Origin: Pseudomonas nitroreducens TX1
GTDB lineage: Bacteria > Pseudomonadota > Gammaproteobacteria > Pseudomonadales > Pseudomonadaceae
Assembly: GCF_000313755.1 (NCBI RefSeq)
Contig: NZ_AMZB01000103.1
Span: forward strand, 1-64,000
Length of the DNA stretch: 64,000 bases
Direction: 5' to 3'
In this document: positions 28,521 through 37,409 of the stretch, piece after piece
Numbering within the stretch: the stretch's first letter is position 1
Layout of the letters: the number at the start of each line of letters is the position of its first letter
Translations under genes and position numbers: made by a program
The notes under the pieces: model-generated
What the model saw: the letters and a program-made list of their open reading frames with translations, nothing else
Told to the model about the DNA's origin: nothing
Databases searched by the model: none

Positions 28521-30155
28521 ATGATCAAGAAAGTTAGCGGGGCGCTGCTGGGCCTCGCTCTGGCAGTGAATTGCGCGCCCGCGTTCGCGGACACAAAAAA
28601 AGTCGACGTGCTGCTTATCGGTGGCGGCATCATGAGCACCACCCTGGGCGTCTGGCTCAACGAGCTGGAGCCGGGCTGGAGCATGGAGATGGTCGAGCGC
28701 CTGGACGGCGTCGCCCAGGAAAGCTCCAACGGCTGGAACAACGCCGGCACAGGCCATTCCGCCCTGGCCGAGCTGAACTACACCCCCGAAGATAAAGACG
28801 GTAACGTCACTATCGCCAAGGCGGTGGAGATCAACGAATCCTTCCAGATCTCCCGTCAGTTCTGGGCCTGGCAGGTGCAGAACGGCGTGCTGAAGAACCC
28901 GCGCTCGTTCATCAACTCCACTCCGCACATGAGCTTCGTCTGGGGCGACGACAACATCGCCTTCCTCAGGAAGCGCTACGAGGCGCTGCAGGCCAGCCCG
29001 CTGTTCCGCGGCATGCAGTATTCCGAAGACCCGGCGCAGATCGCCAAATGGGTGCCGCTGATGATGCAGGGCCGCGACCCCTCGCAGAAGATCGCTGCCA
29101 CCTGGACGCCGATCGGCACCGACGTGAACTTCGGCGAGATCACCCGCCAGTTCGCCGGCTACCTGCAGACCAAACCGAACTTCAGCCTGAAGCTCTCCAG
29201 CGAAGTCGAGGACATCACCCGCAACGACGACGGCACCTGGCGCGTCGAGTACAAGAACCTCAAGGACGGCAGTGTTACCGAAACCGACGCCAAATTCGTC
29301 TTCATCGGCGCTGGCGGCGGTGCACTGCGCCTGCTGCAGAAATCCGGTATCGAAGAAGCCAGGGACTACGCCGGTTTCCCGGTGGGCGGTTCGTTCCTGG
29401 TCACCGAGAACCCGACTCTCGCCCAGCAGCATCTGGCCAAGGCCTACGGCAAAGCATCGGTCGGCGCGCCGCCGATGTCCGTGCCGCACCTGGATACCCG
29501 CGTGCTGGACGGCAAGCGCGTGATCCTCTTCGGGCCGTTCGCCACCTTCTCCACCAAGTTCCTCAAGGAAGGCTCGTACCTCGATCTGCTGGGCAGCACC
29601 AACGTCCACAACGTCTGGCCGATGACCCGCGTGGGCATCGATGAGTATCCGCTGGTGGAGTACCTCGCCGGCCAGCTGATGCTCTCCGACGACGACCGCC
29701 TCGCGGCGCTGCGCGAATACTTCCCGGAAGCCAAGGCCGAGGACTGGCGCCTGTGGCAAGCCGGTCAGCGCGTGCAGATCATCAAGCGTGACGCGGACAA
29801 GGGTGGCGTGCTGAAGCTCGGCACCGAGATCGTCGCCTCCGCCGACGGCAGCATCGCCGGCCTGCTGGGCGCATCGCCGGGCGCTTCCACCGCCGCGCCG
29901 ATCATGCTCAGCGTGCTGGAGAAGGTGTTCAAGGACAAACTCGCCACCCCCGAATGGCAGGCCAAGGTCCACCAGATCGTCCCCAGCTACGGCACCAAGC
30001 TCAACGACAGCCCGCAGAAGACCTTCGCGGAGTGGAGCTACACCGCCAAGGTCCTGCAACTGGACCCGCCGCCGGCCATCGACCAGGCTCCTGCCGCCCA
30101 GCCGACCGACACTGCCCCAGCGCTGGAAAAGGCCGCTAGTGACATGGCGCTCTGA
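28521..30155 (+). CDS. mqo: Malate:quinone oxidoreductase
   Basis: 544 aa from ATG 28521; the frame is open further upstream but that part is unlike the family. The N-terminus [23 protein letters not shown] looks like a signal or membrane segment, found in the longer Pseudomonas Mqo forms. The FAD-binding motif is [39 protein letters not shown] and [19 protein letters not shown] are Mqo hallmarks. The enzyme oxidises malate to oxaloacetate and passes electrons to the quinone pool. The C-terminus has a short Pro/Ala-rich tail. A strong terminator follows. Confidence 0.95.
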   Translation: MIKKVSGALLGLALAVNCAPAFADTKKVDVLLIGGGIMSTTLGVWLNELEPGWSMEMVERLDGVAQESSNGWNNAGTGHSALAELNYTPEDKDGNVTIAKAVEINESFQISRQFWAWQVQNGVLKNPRSFINSTPHMSFVWGDDNIAFLRKRYEALQASPLFRGMQYSEDPAQIAKWVPLMMQGRDPSQKIAATWTPIGTDVNFGEITRQFAGYLQTKPNFSLKLSSEVEDITRNDDGTWRVEYKNLKDGSVTETDAKFVFIGAGGGALRLLQKSGIEEARDYAGFPVGGSFLVTENPTLAQQHLAKAYGKASVGAPPMSVPHLDTRVLDGKRVILFGPFATFSTKFLKEGSYLDLLGSTNVHNVWPMTRVGIDEYPLVEYLAGQLMLSDDDRLAALREYFPEAKAEDWRLWQAGQRVQIIKRDADKGGVLKLGTEIVASADGSIAGLLGASPGASTAAPIMLSVLEKVFKDKLATPEWQAKVHQIVPSYGTKLNDSPQKTFAEWSYTAKVLQLDPPPAIDQAPAAQPTDTAPALEKAASDMAL

Positions 30156-30173
30156 CCGATCCAAGGTTCCACG

Positions 30174-30197
30174 GGCCCGCCGATTGGCGGGCCTTTT
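30174..30197 (+). terminator. Rho-independent terminator of mqo
   Basis: Perfect stem GGCCCGCC-GATT-GGCGGGCC followed by TTTT, 18 nt after the mqo stop. Confidence 0.88.
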
Positions 30198-30372
30198 ACT
30201 TTGAATTCACACGAATCTTGGCGCTGTTCGGAACACAAATGTACCGGCGCGATCCAAGAGAAACGAAACGCCGTTACGTGTGGCCGGTGCGGACATGGAT
30301 TGCTCGCGCAGGAACGGATTCATCATTGATGATTTCGCTCGGCTCCCGGCTGGATCTGAGTAGTGGTGGATT

Positions 30373-30686
30373 GATCGCGGACACAGTCCGCTCCTACGCG
30401 AGGCTTGCTATTCGCGGTAACGGGAACACCCGGCATGCGCCTCCTTTCCCCTACAGGGAAGGGCCGGGGACCTGGGGAGGGAAGGGCGTGGCACTGTAGG
30501 GGCGAGCCCGCCGGTCGTGAGTATCCGGGCGGGGCTTGCCAGCGGGCTCGCTCCTACGGCGGCCAATGAGGTCGCTATCAGATGCGTCCTCAAAACCTCG
30601 TGGCAGAGTGGCATGGGCTGTTCGCGAGCAAGCTCACTCCTGCAACGGTATGGTTCCGCGTAGGAGCGGACGCCGTCCGCGATCGA
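30373..30686. repeat. Cluster of REP sequences between mqo and the P-type ATPase gene
   Basis: Several Pseudomonas-type REP arms occur here: CGCGGACACAGTCCGCTCCTAC at ~30376-30397, an inverted pair GTAGGGGCGAGCCCGCC ... GCGGGCTCGCTCCTAC at 30496-30557, GTTCGCGAGCAAGCTCACTCC at 30620-30640 and GTAGGAGCGGACGCCGTCCGCGATC at about 30660-30684. A weaker CCCTACAGGGAAGGG copy of the other family lies near 30449. The 30198-30774 gap has no gene I can support. Confidence 0.7.
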
Positions 30687-30774
30687 ATCTCCGCCACTCC
30701 AATTGATCAAGGCGCTGCGCCCGATCATTTTTAACCCCACGACACCCTGCACTCACACTCCTACGAAAAGCGCA

Positions 30775-33501
30775 TCAGCTGCGCGACGCTTTCCAGCGAC
30801 GGATCACCAGCTTCTCCAGCTCTACCGCGAAGAACACCACGACGCCGATGCCCAGCGAGATCAGCCAGCCGCTGAAGGGCAGGGCAACGGTATGGAAGGC
30901 GGTCTGCATGAAGGGCACGTAGATCACGAAGCACTGCAGCAGGATCAGCGCCAGGGTCACGGTGAGCAGCGCGCCGTTACGCAGCAGCGCGGTGTTCAGC
31001 GAGAACTCCTCCTGCAGGCGGCAATTGAACAGGTAGGCCCACTGCGCGGTGACCAGGGTGTGCAGGATCATGGTGCGGATGTGGTCGGTGTCCTGGCCGT
31101 TGCTGACCATCCAGGCTTCCAGCAGGAAGGCCGCGGCGGTGAGTAGGCCGCCGACGTAGAGCACCCGCCAGACCGCGAAGCCATTGAGGATCGACTCCTT
31201 CGCGTTGCGCGGCGGCCGGCGCATCATCCCCGGCTCGCCAGGCTCGAAGGCCAGGGCGAAGGACAGGGTGGTGGAGGTCGCCATGTTCATCCAGAGGATC
31301 TGCAGCGGCGCCAGGGGAATCACCGCGCCGGCGAGGATCGCCATGACGATCAGCAGGCCCTGGGCCATGTTGGTCGGCAGGATGAACAGCACGGTCTTCT
31401 TCAGGTTGTCATAGACCCGGCGGCCTTCGCGCACGGCGCCGGCGATGGTGGAGAAGTTGTCGTCGGTGAGCACCATGTCGGCGGCTTCCTTGGTCACCTC
31501 GGTGCCCTTGATGCCCATGGCGATACCGACGTCGGCCTGTTTCAGCGCCGGAGCGTCGTTGACGCCGTCGCCGGTCATGCCGACCACTTCCTCGTTGGCC
31601 TGCAGCGCGCGCACCAGGCGCAGCTTGTGCTCGGGGCTGGTACGGGCGAATACCGAGTACTGCATGGCGAGGGATTTCAGCCGGGTGTCATCGGCCTGCT
31701 CCAGCTCCTGGCCGGTCATGGCGCGCAGGTCGTTGCCCATGCCGAGCATGCCGGCGATGGCCACGGCGGTGTCCGGGTGGTCGCCGGTGATCATCTTCAC
31801 CTGGATGCCGGCGCGCTTGCACAGCGCAATGGCCTCGATGGCCTCGGGGCGCGGCGGGTCGAGCAGGCCGGCGACGCCGAGGAAGATCATGCCGTCCTGC
31901 ACGTCCTCGTGGTCGATCACGCCGTCATCGGGCTGCACCGGCTTGTAGGCGGCGGCGAGCATGCGCAGGCCCTGCCCGGCGATGAAACTCATCTCGCGCT
32001 CCCAGTACTCGCGGTCCAGCGGCTCCACACCGCCCGCGCCGAGCTGCTGTTGGCACATGCGCAGCAGCACGTCGGGCGCGCCCTTGAGGTAGACCAGGCT
32101 CCGCCCGGCAACGTCGCAGCGTCGCGCCATGTACTTGTAGGCGGAGTCGAAGGGAATCTTGCCGAACTTCTGGAACTCGATCTCCGGCAGGTTGGCTTTG
32201 CGCGCCAGGACTTTCAGCGCGCCCTCGGTGGGGCCGCCGACCACGCCCCAGCGACCTTCGTCGCCCAGTTGCAGGCTGCTGTCGTTGCAGATGTCTACTG
32301 CGCGGATGAAGGACTCCAGCGCGGTGTGTTGCGACCAGTCGAGCTCCTCGCTGGTGCTGCCGAAGGTGATGCGACCCCTGGGCTCGTAGCTCTGGCCCTC
32401 AACCGCATAAATGCCGTTGGCGAGCAGCACGCTCTTCACGGTCATCTCGTTCATGGTCAGGGTGCCGGTCTTGTCCGAGCAGATCACGCTCATGGCGCCG
32501 AGGGTTTCCACGGTCGGCAGCTTGCGGATGATCGCCTTGTTCTGTGCCATGCGTTGCACGCCCAGCGACAGGATGATCGAGACGATGGCCGGCAGGCCCT
32601 CCGGTACCGAGGCCACCGCCAGGCTGATCAGCGACAGCAGCAGTTCGCCGAAGGGGTAGTCGTGCCAGAAGAAGCCGATGATGAAGAGCGCCACCATCAT
32701 GCCGATGATCAGTTGGAAGATGCGCTTGCCCAGCTCGGCGATCTGCCGCAGCAGCGGCGTCTCGCCCTCGTCGACGTTGGCGATCAGCTTGTTGATGCGC
32801 CCGAGTTCGGTGGTCGGGCCGGTGGCGATCACCACGCCGCGCGCATTTCCGGCGCTGACGTTGGTGCCGGAGAAGCCGAGGTTGGTGCGGTCGGCCAGCA
32901 GCGCTTCCTTGTCCAGTGCGTCGGCGTGCTTGCCCACGGTGAGGGATTCCCCGGTGAGCATGGATTCCTCGACCTGCAGGTGGTGCACGTCAAACAGGCG
33001 TACATCGGCGGGAATCTTGTCGCCGGGACGCAGGATGACGATGTCGCCCGGCACCAGCCGGGCGGCGTCCATCTCGACCTTCTTGCCGTTGCGCACCACG
33101 TGGGCGGTACTGCTGAGCATGCCGCGCAGGGCAGCGAGTGACTTCTCCGCCTTGTTCTCCTGGAAGAAGCCGATGCCTGCGTTGATCACCGCCACCAGCA
33201 GGATGACGACGGTGTCGGTCCAGTGGCCCATCAGCGCGGTGGCCACGGCGGCGGCCAGGAGGATGTAGATCAGCACATCGTTGAAGTGCCGGGCGAAGCG
33301 CAGCCAGAGCGGATCGACCGCCTTGGCCGGCAAGGCGTTGGGGCCGACGCGCAGCAACCGCGCCTCGGCTTCGTCAGGGGAGAGGCCCTGCGCGCAGGTC
33401 TGCAGATCGGCCAGGGTCTGGTCGACGCTCTTGCGGTACCAGTCGGTGCTTTTGGGGTCGGTGCTGTGCCGATTGCCGTCGGTGGTTTGCTGTGCAGTCA
33501 T
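30775..33501 (-). CDS. P2-type cation-transporting ATPase (calcium-pump family)
   Basis: 908 aa from ATG 33501, preceded by GGGAG; the ORF extends 8 codons further upstream. The phosphorylation motif is DKTGTLTMNE with Asp343, the ion-site helix has PEGLPA, the actuator loop has LTGES, and the hinge is TGDGVNDAPALK. About ten membrane helices are expected. PEGLP is characteristic of P2 pumps (Ca2+, or Na+/K+-type); the lack of an N-terminal heavy-metal domain excludes P1B. Calcium or manganese export is the likely role, though the ion cannot be fixed by eye. Transcribed alone, with REP clusters on both sides. Confidence 0.92.
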   Translation of the reverse strand: MTAQQTTDGNRHSTDPKSTDWYRKSVDQTLADLQTCAQGLSPDEAEARLLRVGPNALPAKAVDPLWLRFARHFNDVLIYILLAAAVATALMGHWTDTVVILLVAVINAGIGFFQENKAEKSLAALRGMLSSTAHVVRNGKKVEMDAARLVPGDIVILRPGDKIPADVRLFDVHHLQVEESMLTGESLTVGKHADALDKEALLADRTNLGFSGTNVSAGNARGVVIATGPTTELGRINKLIANVDEGETPLLRQIAELGKRIFQLIIGMMVALFIIGFFWHDYPFGELLLSLISLAVASVPEGLPAIVSIILSLGVQRMAQNKAIIRKLPTVETLGAMSVICSDKTGTLTMNEMTVKSVLLANGIYAVEGQSYEPRGRITFGSTSEELDWSQHTALESFIRAVDICNDSSLQLGDEGRWGVVGGPTEGALKVLARKANLPEIEFQKFGKIPFDSAYKYMARRCDVAGRSLVYLKGAPDVLLRMCQQQLGAGGVEPLDREYWEREMSFIAGQGLRMLAAAYKPVQPDDGVIDHEDVQDGMIFLGVAGLLDPPRPEAIEAIALCKRAGIQVKMITGDHPDTAVAIAGMLGMGNDLRAMTGQELEQADDTRLKSLAMQYSVFARTSPEHKLRLVRALQANEEVVGMTGDGVNDAPALKQADVGIAMGIKGTEVTKEAADMVLTDDNFSTIAGAVREGRRVYDNLKKTVLFILPTNMAQGLLIVMAILAGAVIPLAPLQILWMNMATSTTLSFALAFEPGEPGMMRRPPRNAKESILNGFAVWRVLYVGGLLTAAAFLLEAWMVSNGQDTDHIRTMILHTLVTAQWAYLFNCRLQEEFSLNTALLRNGALLTVTLALILLQCFVIYVPFMQTAFHTVALPFSGWLISLGIGVVVFFAVELEKLVIRRWKASRS

Positions 33502-33726
33502 GCTTTGACTCCCGGCTCCTGCCAAGTGGGAAAGGTGAATAACTGCAGGGAAGCGTAGCTGTAGGAAATTGCTGTAGGGCTGTCATATCTCAAGGTTCGG
33601 CCGATCCTGGCTGAACCTTTCCTGAACGAAGCTGAGTCGAGGGTTCGCTGCGGCGGGGCGCGCGTCTCCGCAGGCGGGATGGGTGTAGGAGCAACTGTCT
33701 TTCTCTGAAAGTCAGTGCCCTGGACT

Positions 33727-34277
33727 CCCTCTCCCTAACCCTCTCCCTGAAGGGAGAGGGGACTGGGTTGGTGCAGGTTGAAACCAAAGCGTCAGCCGGC
33801 ACGGACGGCTCCCTCTCCCTGAAGGGAGAGGGGACTGGGTTGGTGCAGGTTGAAACCAAAGCGTCAGCCGGCACGGACGGCTCCCTCTCCCTGAAGGGAG
33901 AGGGGACTGGGTTGGTGCAGGTTGAAACCAAAGCGTCAGCCGGCACGGACGGCTCCCTCTCCCTGAAGGGAGAGGGGACTGGGTTGGTGCAGGTTGAAAC
34001 CAAAGCGTCAGCCGGCACGGACGGCTCCCTCTCCCTGAAGGGAGAGGGGACTGGGTTGGTGCAGGTTGAAACCAAAGCGTCAGCCGGCACGGACGGCTCC
34101 CTCTCCCTGAAGGGGGAGGGGACTCGGTTGGTGCAGGTTGAAACCAAAGCGTCAGCCGGCACGGACGGCTCCTTCTCCCTGAAGGGAGAGGGGACTGGGT
34201 CGGTGCAGGTTGAAACCAAAGCGTCAGCCGGCACGGACGGCTCCCTCTCCCTTCAGGGAGAGGGCGGGGGAGAGGGG
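33727..34277. repeat. REPIN-like element with seven 72-bp tandem units
   Basis: It starts with CCCTCTCCCTAA, then units of exactly 72 bp begin at 33739, 33811, 33883, 33955, 34027, 34099 and 34171. A terminal inverted hairpin at 34243-34277 (with TTC in place of TGA) closes the element. Each unit is one CCCTCTCCCTGAAGGGAGAG hairpin plus a ~50-nt linker. Units are nearly identical, with single changes near 34115-34125, 34173 and 34201. Because 72 is divisible by 3, long spurious ORFs run through it on both strands. The 33526-33726 stretch has no gene. Confidence 0.92.
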
Positions 34278-34301
34278 CGAGGCTGGCACAGGATTATCCA
34301 G

Positions 34302-34393
34302 GTAGAAGCGGGCTCTGTCCGCGATCGCTTTTCCGCCGCTCAGGGGCATCCGGGACTTGGGCAAAATCAGTCGCGGACGGAGTCCGCTCCTAC
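34302..34393. repeat. REP inverted pair (TCCGCGA / TCGCGGA family)
   Basis: GTAGAAGCGGGCTCTGTCCGC at 34302 and TCGCGGACGGAGTCCGCTCC at 34371 form an inverted pair with a ~45-nt centre. The right arm reaches the stop codon of the AraC-family gene; TAG on the minus strand at 34392-34390 is part of the REP. Confidence 0.75.
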
Positions 34394-34941
34394 GAAGAAG
34401 TCAGCTCCTCCGCGCCGCCCACCCGGCTGGCCTGTCGCCAGCGGTTCGGCGTGCAGCCCACCAGCTTGCGGAAGCTGCGGCAGAAGTGCGACTGGTCGGC
34501 GAAGCCACATTCCTGGCTGACCTGGGAGATCGGGGCTTCGCCGCTGGCCAGCAGTTCGCGGGCGCGGTCGATGCGCAGGCGCAGCGCCCACTCCCGTGGC
34601 GCAAGCCCGGTGGCCTGCTTGAAGGCGCGGGAAAAATGGCTGCGCGACATACCGCATTGCTCGGCGACATCGGCGATATACAAACGGCTGAGCAGGCTGC
34701 CGGCGAGGATGTCCTTGGCCTTGCGTTCCTGCCAGGGGGCGAGGGCGAGGCGCTCGCAAGCATCCGGTCCGTCATCGCAGGGCGCGGGCATCCGGTAGTG
34801 TTCCAGCAGGTGCTGGCAAAGGCGCTGGCTGGCCTGGTGGAGGCCGTCGCCCTGGCTTTCCAGCGCCTCCATGAGTTGCTGGACCAGGCGGTGGGTCTGG
34901 GGGGCGAGCATGGTCGCTACCTGGTGGGCAGGTGCGGGCAT
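34390..34941 (-). CDS. AraC-family transcriptional regulator (short form)
   Basis: 183 aa. The C-terminal ~100 residues hold the two AraC helix-turn-helix motifs: LYIADVAEQCGMSRSHFSRAFKQATG and ISQVSQECGFADQSHFCRSFRKLVG followed by TPNRW. The N-terminal ~75 residues are much shorter than the usual ~170-residue ligand or dimer domain, so effector sensing may be absent or different. It is divergent from the LysR gene at 35156 with a 214-nt shared promoter region. The stop codon is supplied by a REP sequence, so the extreme C-terminus may have been altered by that insertion. Confidence 0.85.
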   Translation of the reverse strand: MPAPAHQVATMLAPQTHRLVQQLMEALESQGDGLHQASQRLCQHLLEHYRMPAPCDDGPDACERLALAPWQERKAKDILAGSLLSRLYIADVAEQCGMSRSHFSRAFKQATGLAPREWALRLRIDRARELLASGEAPISQVSQECGFADQSHFCRSFRKLVGCTPNRWRQASRVGGAEELTSS

Positions 34942-34995
34942 GGCGTCTCTCTTCTCGTTTCATCGGCGGCTGAAATGCCGCTCCGGAATGTAAAA

Positions 34996-35035
34996 AAATC
35001 AAGGTAAATCAAGGTGATCCGATGCTCAATCGGAT
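34996..35035. promoter_or_regulatory. Candidate operators in the araC/lysR divergent region
   Basis: Two abutting direct repeats AAATCAAGGT (34996-35005 and 35006-35015) are followed at once by the dyad ATCCGAT-N5-ATCGGAT (35017-35035). Direct repeats suit AraC proteins and a dyad of this spacing suits a LysR protein, but the assignment is inference. Confidence 0.45.
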
Positions 35036-35155
35036 TAAGCCAAACGGTGCGCGAATGAGCACACGCGTCCAAGAAAAATACCCTGTTTCATGATCGACTG
35101 GCGCGGCCCTCGTCTTGTGCAAAGATGCCCACTCCACAGCCCCGAGCGACCAGCC

Positions 35156-36067
35156 ATGAACCGAAACGATCTGCGCCGCCTGGACATGAACCTGCTGGTG
35201 ATCTTCGAATCCCTGATGCTGGAGCGGAACCTCACCCGCGTCGGCGAGAAGCTGTTCATCACCCAGTCCACCGTCAGCGCCGCCCTGGCCCGCCTGCGGG
35301 ACCTGTTCGACGACCCGCTGCTGGTGCGTGCCGGCCGCGCCATGGAACCCACCAGCCGGGCGCTGCATATCTTCGAGGAGCTGCGCCCGGCGATGGACGT
35401 GATCTCCGCAGCCGTCAGCCGGGCCAAGACCTTCGAGCCCGAGAGCAGCTGCAACATCTTCCGCCTGGGCCTTTCCGACGACGCCGAGTTCGGCCTGTTC
35501 CCGGCGCTGCTGGCGCGCCTGCAGCAGGAAGCGCCGAATATCACTGTGGTGGTGCGGCGCGCCAACTTCCTGCTGATGCCGGCGCTGCTGTCCTCCGGTG
35601 AGATCACTGTCGGCGTCAGCTACACCACCGACCTGCCGGCCAACGCCAAGCGCCGAAAGCTGCGCGATATCGGCGTGAAGGTGCTGCGCGGTGACGATCG
35701 CCCCGGCCCGCTGACCCTGGACGACTACTGTTCGCGACCACATGTGATGGTGTCCTTCTCTGGCGACCTGAACGGCGCCATCGACCTGGACCTTGAGCGT
35801 ATCGAACGCCGCCGTCGCGTGGTGCTGGCCGTGCCGCAGTTCGGCAGCCTGCGCGCGCTGCTGCGCAACACCGAGATGATCGCCACCGTTCCCGACTACG
35901 CGGCCTGCGCGCTGGTGGAGGACAGCTGCCTGCGCGCCGAATCCCCCCCGTTGGAGATCAGGCCGGCCGAGCTGTCCCTGGTCTGGAACGCCGCCCACGA
36001 CAATGACCCAGCAGAACGCTGGCTGCGCGAGCGGATGGTCGAGTACATGAGTGCGCCGGTGCCCTGA
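35156..36067 (+). CDS. LysR-family transcriptional regulator
   Basis: 303 aa from ATG 35156. The N-terminal winged helix is clear (LRRLDMNLLVIFESLMLERNLTRVGEKLFITQSTVSAALARLRDLF), of the NahR/NodD-like type that opens with a D-M/L-N-L-L-x-x-F segment. The effector-binding domain follows from about residue 92. The gene is divergent from the AraC-family gene and is followed after 260 nt by the convergent TTQ amine dehydrogenase operon, whose regulation it might or might not affect. The inducer is unknown. Confidence 0.88.
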   Translation: MNRNDLRRLDMNLLVIFESLMLERNLTRVGEKLFITQSTVSAALARLRDLFDDPLLVRAGRAMEPTSRALHIFEELRPAMDVISAAVSRAKTFEPESSCNIFRLGLSDDAEFGLFPALLARLQQEAPNITVVVRRANFLLMPALLSSGEITVGVSYTTDLPANAKRRKLRDIGVKVLRGDDRPGPLTLDDYCSRPHVMVSFSGDLNGAIDLDLERIERRRRVVLAVPQFGSLRALLRNTEMIATVPDYAACALVEDSCLRAESPPLEIRPAELSLVWNAAHDNDPAERWLRERMVEYMSAPVP

Positions 36068-36104
36068 GACCCGGGCTCCGGCCTTTGTGGGAGGGGGCGC
36101 GCCT

Positions 36105-36240
36105 GAGTGTTCTGCCCAAAGACATGGTTAACAGGTGTTGGGAGACATGGGTAACGCATTCAGGATCACGGGATTGCTGAGTCGGGAGATCCAGCGATGC
36201 GGTGGAAGGAGTGCACACCTGTGCCCAGTCGCTATGAATT
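36105..36240. other. Possible insertion-sequence end relic
   Basis: A direct repeat GACATGGTTAAC / GACATGGGTAAC (36121-36132 and 36146-36157) lies in a ~135-nt stretch without a gene. The text resembles, from memory only, the ends of IS481-type elements in Pseudomonas. No transposase remains, so this is a weak call. The 36068-36283 interval otherwise holds nothing I can support. Confidence 0.25.
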
Positions 36241-36283
36241 CGTTGTTTGGGCTGAGCAGCCTCAGGCCACTGTTCGCGCGCAT

Positions 36284-36309
36284 AAAAAAGCCCGCTGGAG
36301 CGGCGGGCT
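36284..36309 (-). terminator. Rho-independent terminator of the TTQ amine dehydrogenase operon
   Basis: On the minus strand, stem AGCCCGC-7 nt-GCGGGCT is followed by a run of T (AAAAAA at 36284-36289 on the plus strand), 18 nt after the cytochrome stop. Confidence 0.85.
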
Positions 36310-36327
36310 GAGTGCGGAGGCAAATCT

Positions 36328-36855
36328 TCAATAGGAATCGCTCATCCCATCGGTGATGGCGATGCCCTGCTTGCGCATTTCCTGGATCAACCCGGCGCGG
36401 GTGCCCGGCAGGTTGAGCAGGGCCTGGTAGCGCGTGGCTTTGACTTCCTCGGCAGTGTAGGGCTTGAACTCGGCGGGCATGCTGTCGCCGGCCATGCCTT
36501 CCTTGCGCAGCAGCCAGTTGAGCAGGTCGGCGAGCTGCGCGTCGTTCAGCGCGGACTGGGACATGCCCGGTACACGCACGAGGAATTGCCGGCCACCGTC
36601 CACCTTCAGGAAGTTGCCGACGAAGCCGTGCAGGCGCGGCGTGTCGTTGGCCTTGCTGCCGCTGCCTTCGGTGAGGTGGCAGCCGGCGCATTGCAGCTGG
36701 TAGTTGGTGGCTGGGGTGTAGCTTTGCTGGGAGATCGGCCTTTGCACCTCCTCGTTGCCGGGCGCCGGCCGTTGGTGCGGATCGGGGATCGCACGGGCCT
36801 GGGCAAGGGGGGCGACCAGGCTGCAGAGCAGGGCGCCGACAACGAGACTGCGCAT
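36328..36855 (-). CDS. Monoheme cytochrome c of the amine dehydrogenase operon
   Basis: 175 aa with a Sec signal (MRSLVVGALLCSLVAPLAQA). One heme site CAGCH at residues 56-60, with a probable Met ligand in RVPGMSQSALND. The last gene of the operon, 15 nt after the beta chain. It could take electrons from the TTQ enzyme, directly or via a blue copper protein not encoded here. It has a single CxxCH and so is not MauG, which is diheme. An analogous monoheme cytochrome ends the aromatic amine dehydrogenase cluster known from Alcaligenes. Confidence 0.82.
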   Translation of the reverse strand: MRSLVVGALLCSLVAPLAQARAIPDPHQRPAPGNEEVQRPISQQSYTPATNYQLQCAGCHLTEGSGSKANDTPRLHGFVGNFLKVDGGRQFLVRVPGMSQSALNDAQLADLLNWLLRKEGMAGDSMPAEFKPYTAEEVKATRYQALLNLPGTRAGLIQEMRKQGIAITDGMSDSY

Positions 36856-36870
36856 GTGACTTCTCCCGAC

Positions 36871-37392
36871 CTAGACCGCGACGCCGCGGATGATGGTGAC
36901 GGTGCAGTTGTAGATGCGCGACTCCGCGCCCAGGCACCAGTTGACGTCGTTGTTGTTGAACGGACGGTACAGCGGTTCCTCGCTCTCGTTGCGGGTACAG
37001 GCGCACTGGGAGCAGCTGTGCTTACCGCAGCAGTCGTTGTAGGAAATGATGTAGTCCTTGCCGTCTGCCGGATTACGGCAGGTACCGATCCAGGTCACCT
37101 GGGATGCATCAGTGCCGGGCGGGCAGGACGTGGTGGTGCCGCCGCAGCAGGAGCAGAGGAAGCCGTCGATGGAGCAGTAGCGCCAGTAGTCGCAGCTGTT
37201 CGGGTCACCTGGGTCACCGGCCTTGGGCGCCTCGGCGGCCAGCGCCTTGGAGGTGCGGTCGATCGGCAGGATGATCGGCAGGGCTGCGCCGGCCACCAGC
37301 AGCGAGCCGAAGCGGCCCAGCAGCTTGCGCCGCGAAGTGACGTTGGCCACCTGGCGGGAGGAGCGCTCGAACAGGTTGTCGAGGAATTTCAT
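36871..37392 (-). CDS. mauA: TTQ amine dehydrogenase beta (small) subunit
   Basis: 173 aa. A twin-arginine-type leader contains SRRKLLGRFGS (residues 20-30) and a hydrophobic stretch. The mature part is Cys-rich with CDYWRYCSIDGFLCSCCGG, typical of methylamine and aromatic amine dehydrogenase light chains. The two tryptophans that are joined and oxidised to tryptophan tryptophylquinone are visible as W101 (TWIGTC) and W152 (NDVNWC). The chain needs about six disulfides, which MauD and MauE help to form. aauA is the alternative symbol if the enzyme is an aromatic amine dehydrogenase, as the alpha chain suggests. Confidence 0.92.
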   Translation of the reverse strand: MKFLDNLFERSSRQVANVTSRRKLLGRFGSLLVAGAALPIILPIDRTSKALAAEAPKAGDPGDPNSCDYWRYCSIDGFLCSCCGGTTTSCPPGTDASQVTWIGTCRNPADGKDYIISYNDCCGKHSCSQCACTRNESEEPLYRPFNNNDVNWCLGAESRIYNCTVTIIRGVAV

Positions 37393-37409
37393 TCTTGTTC
37401 TCTCCGTGA

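Noticed and set aside
33739-34277. Regular 72-bp repeats as a CRISPR array
   Set aside because: Units are identical along their whole length with no variable spacers, contain an internal hairpin, and match a dispersed REPIN-like family; no cas genes are nearby.
33590-34520. Open frames of 214 and 250 codons on both strands through the repeat array
   Set aside because: They stay open only because the repeat length is divisible by three; the translations are pure repeat with no domain.
36328-36855. The operon cytochrome as MauG
   Set aside because: Only one CxxCH; MauG has two hemes and is roughly twice as long.
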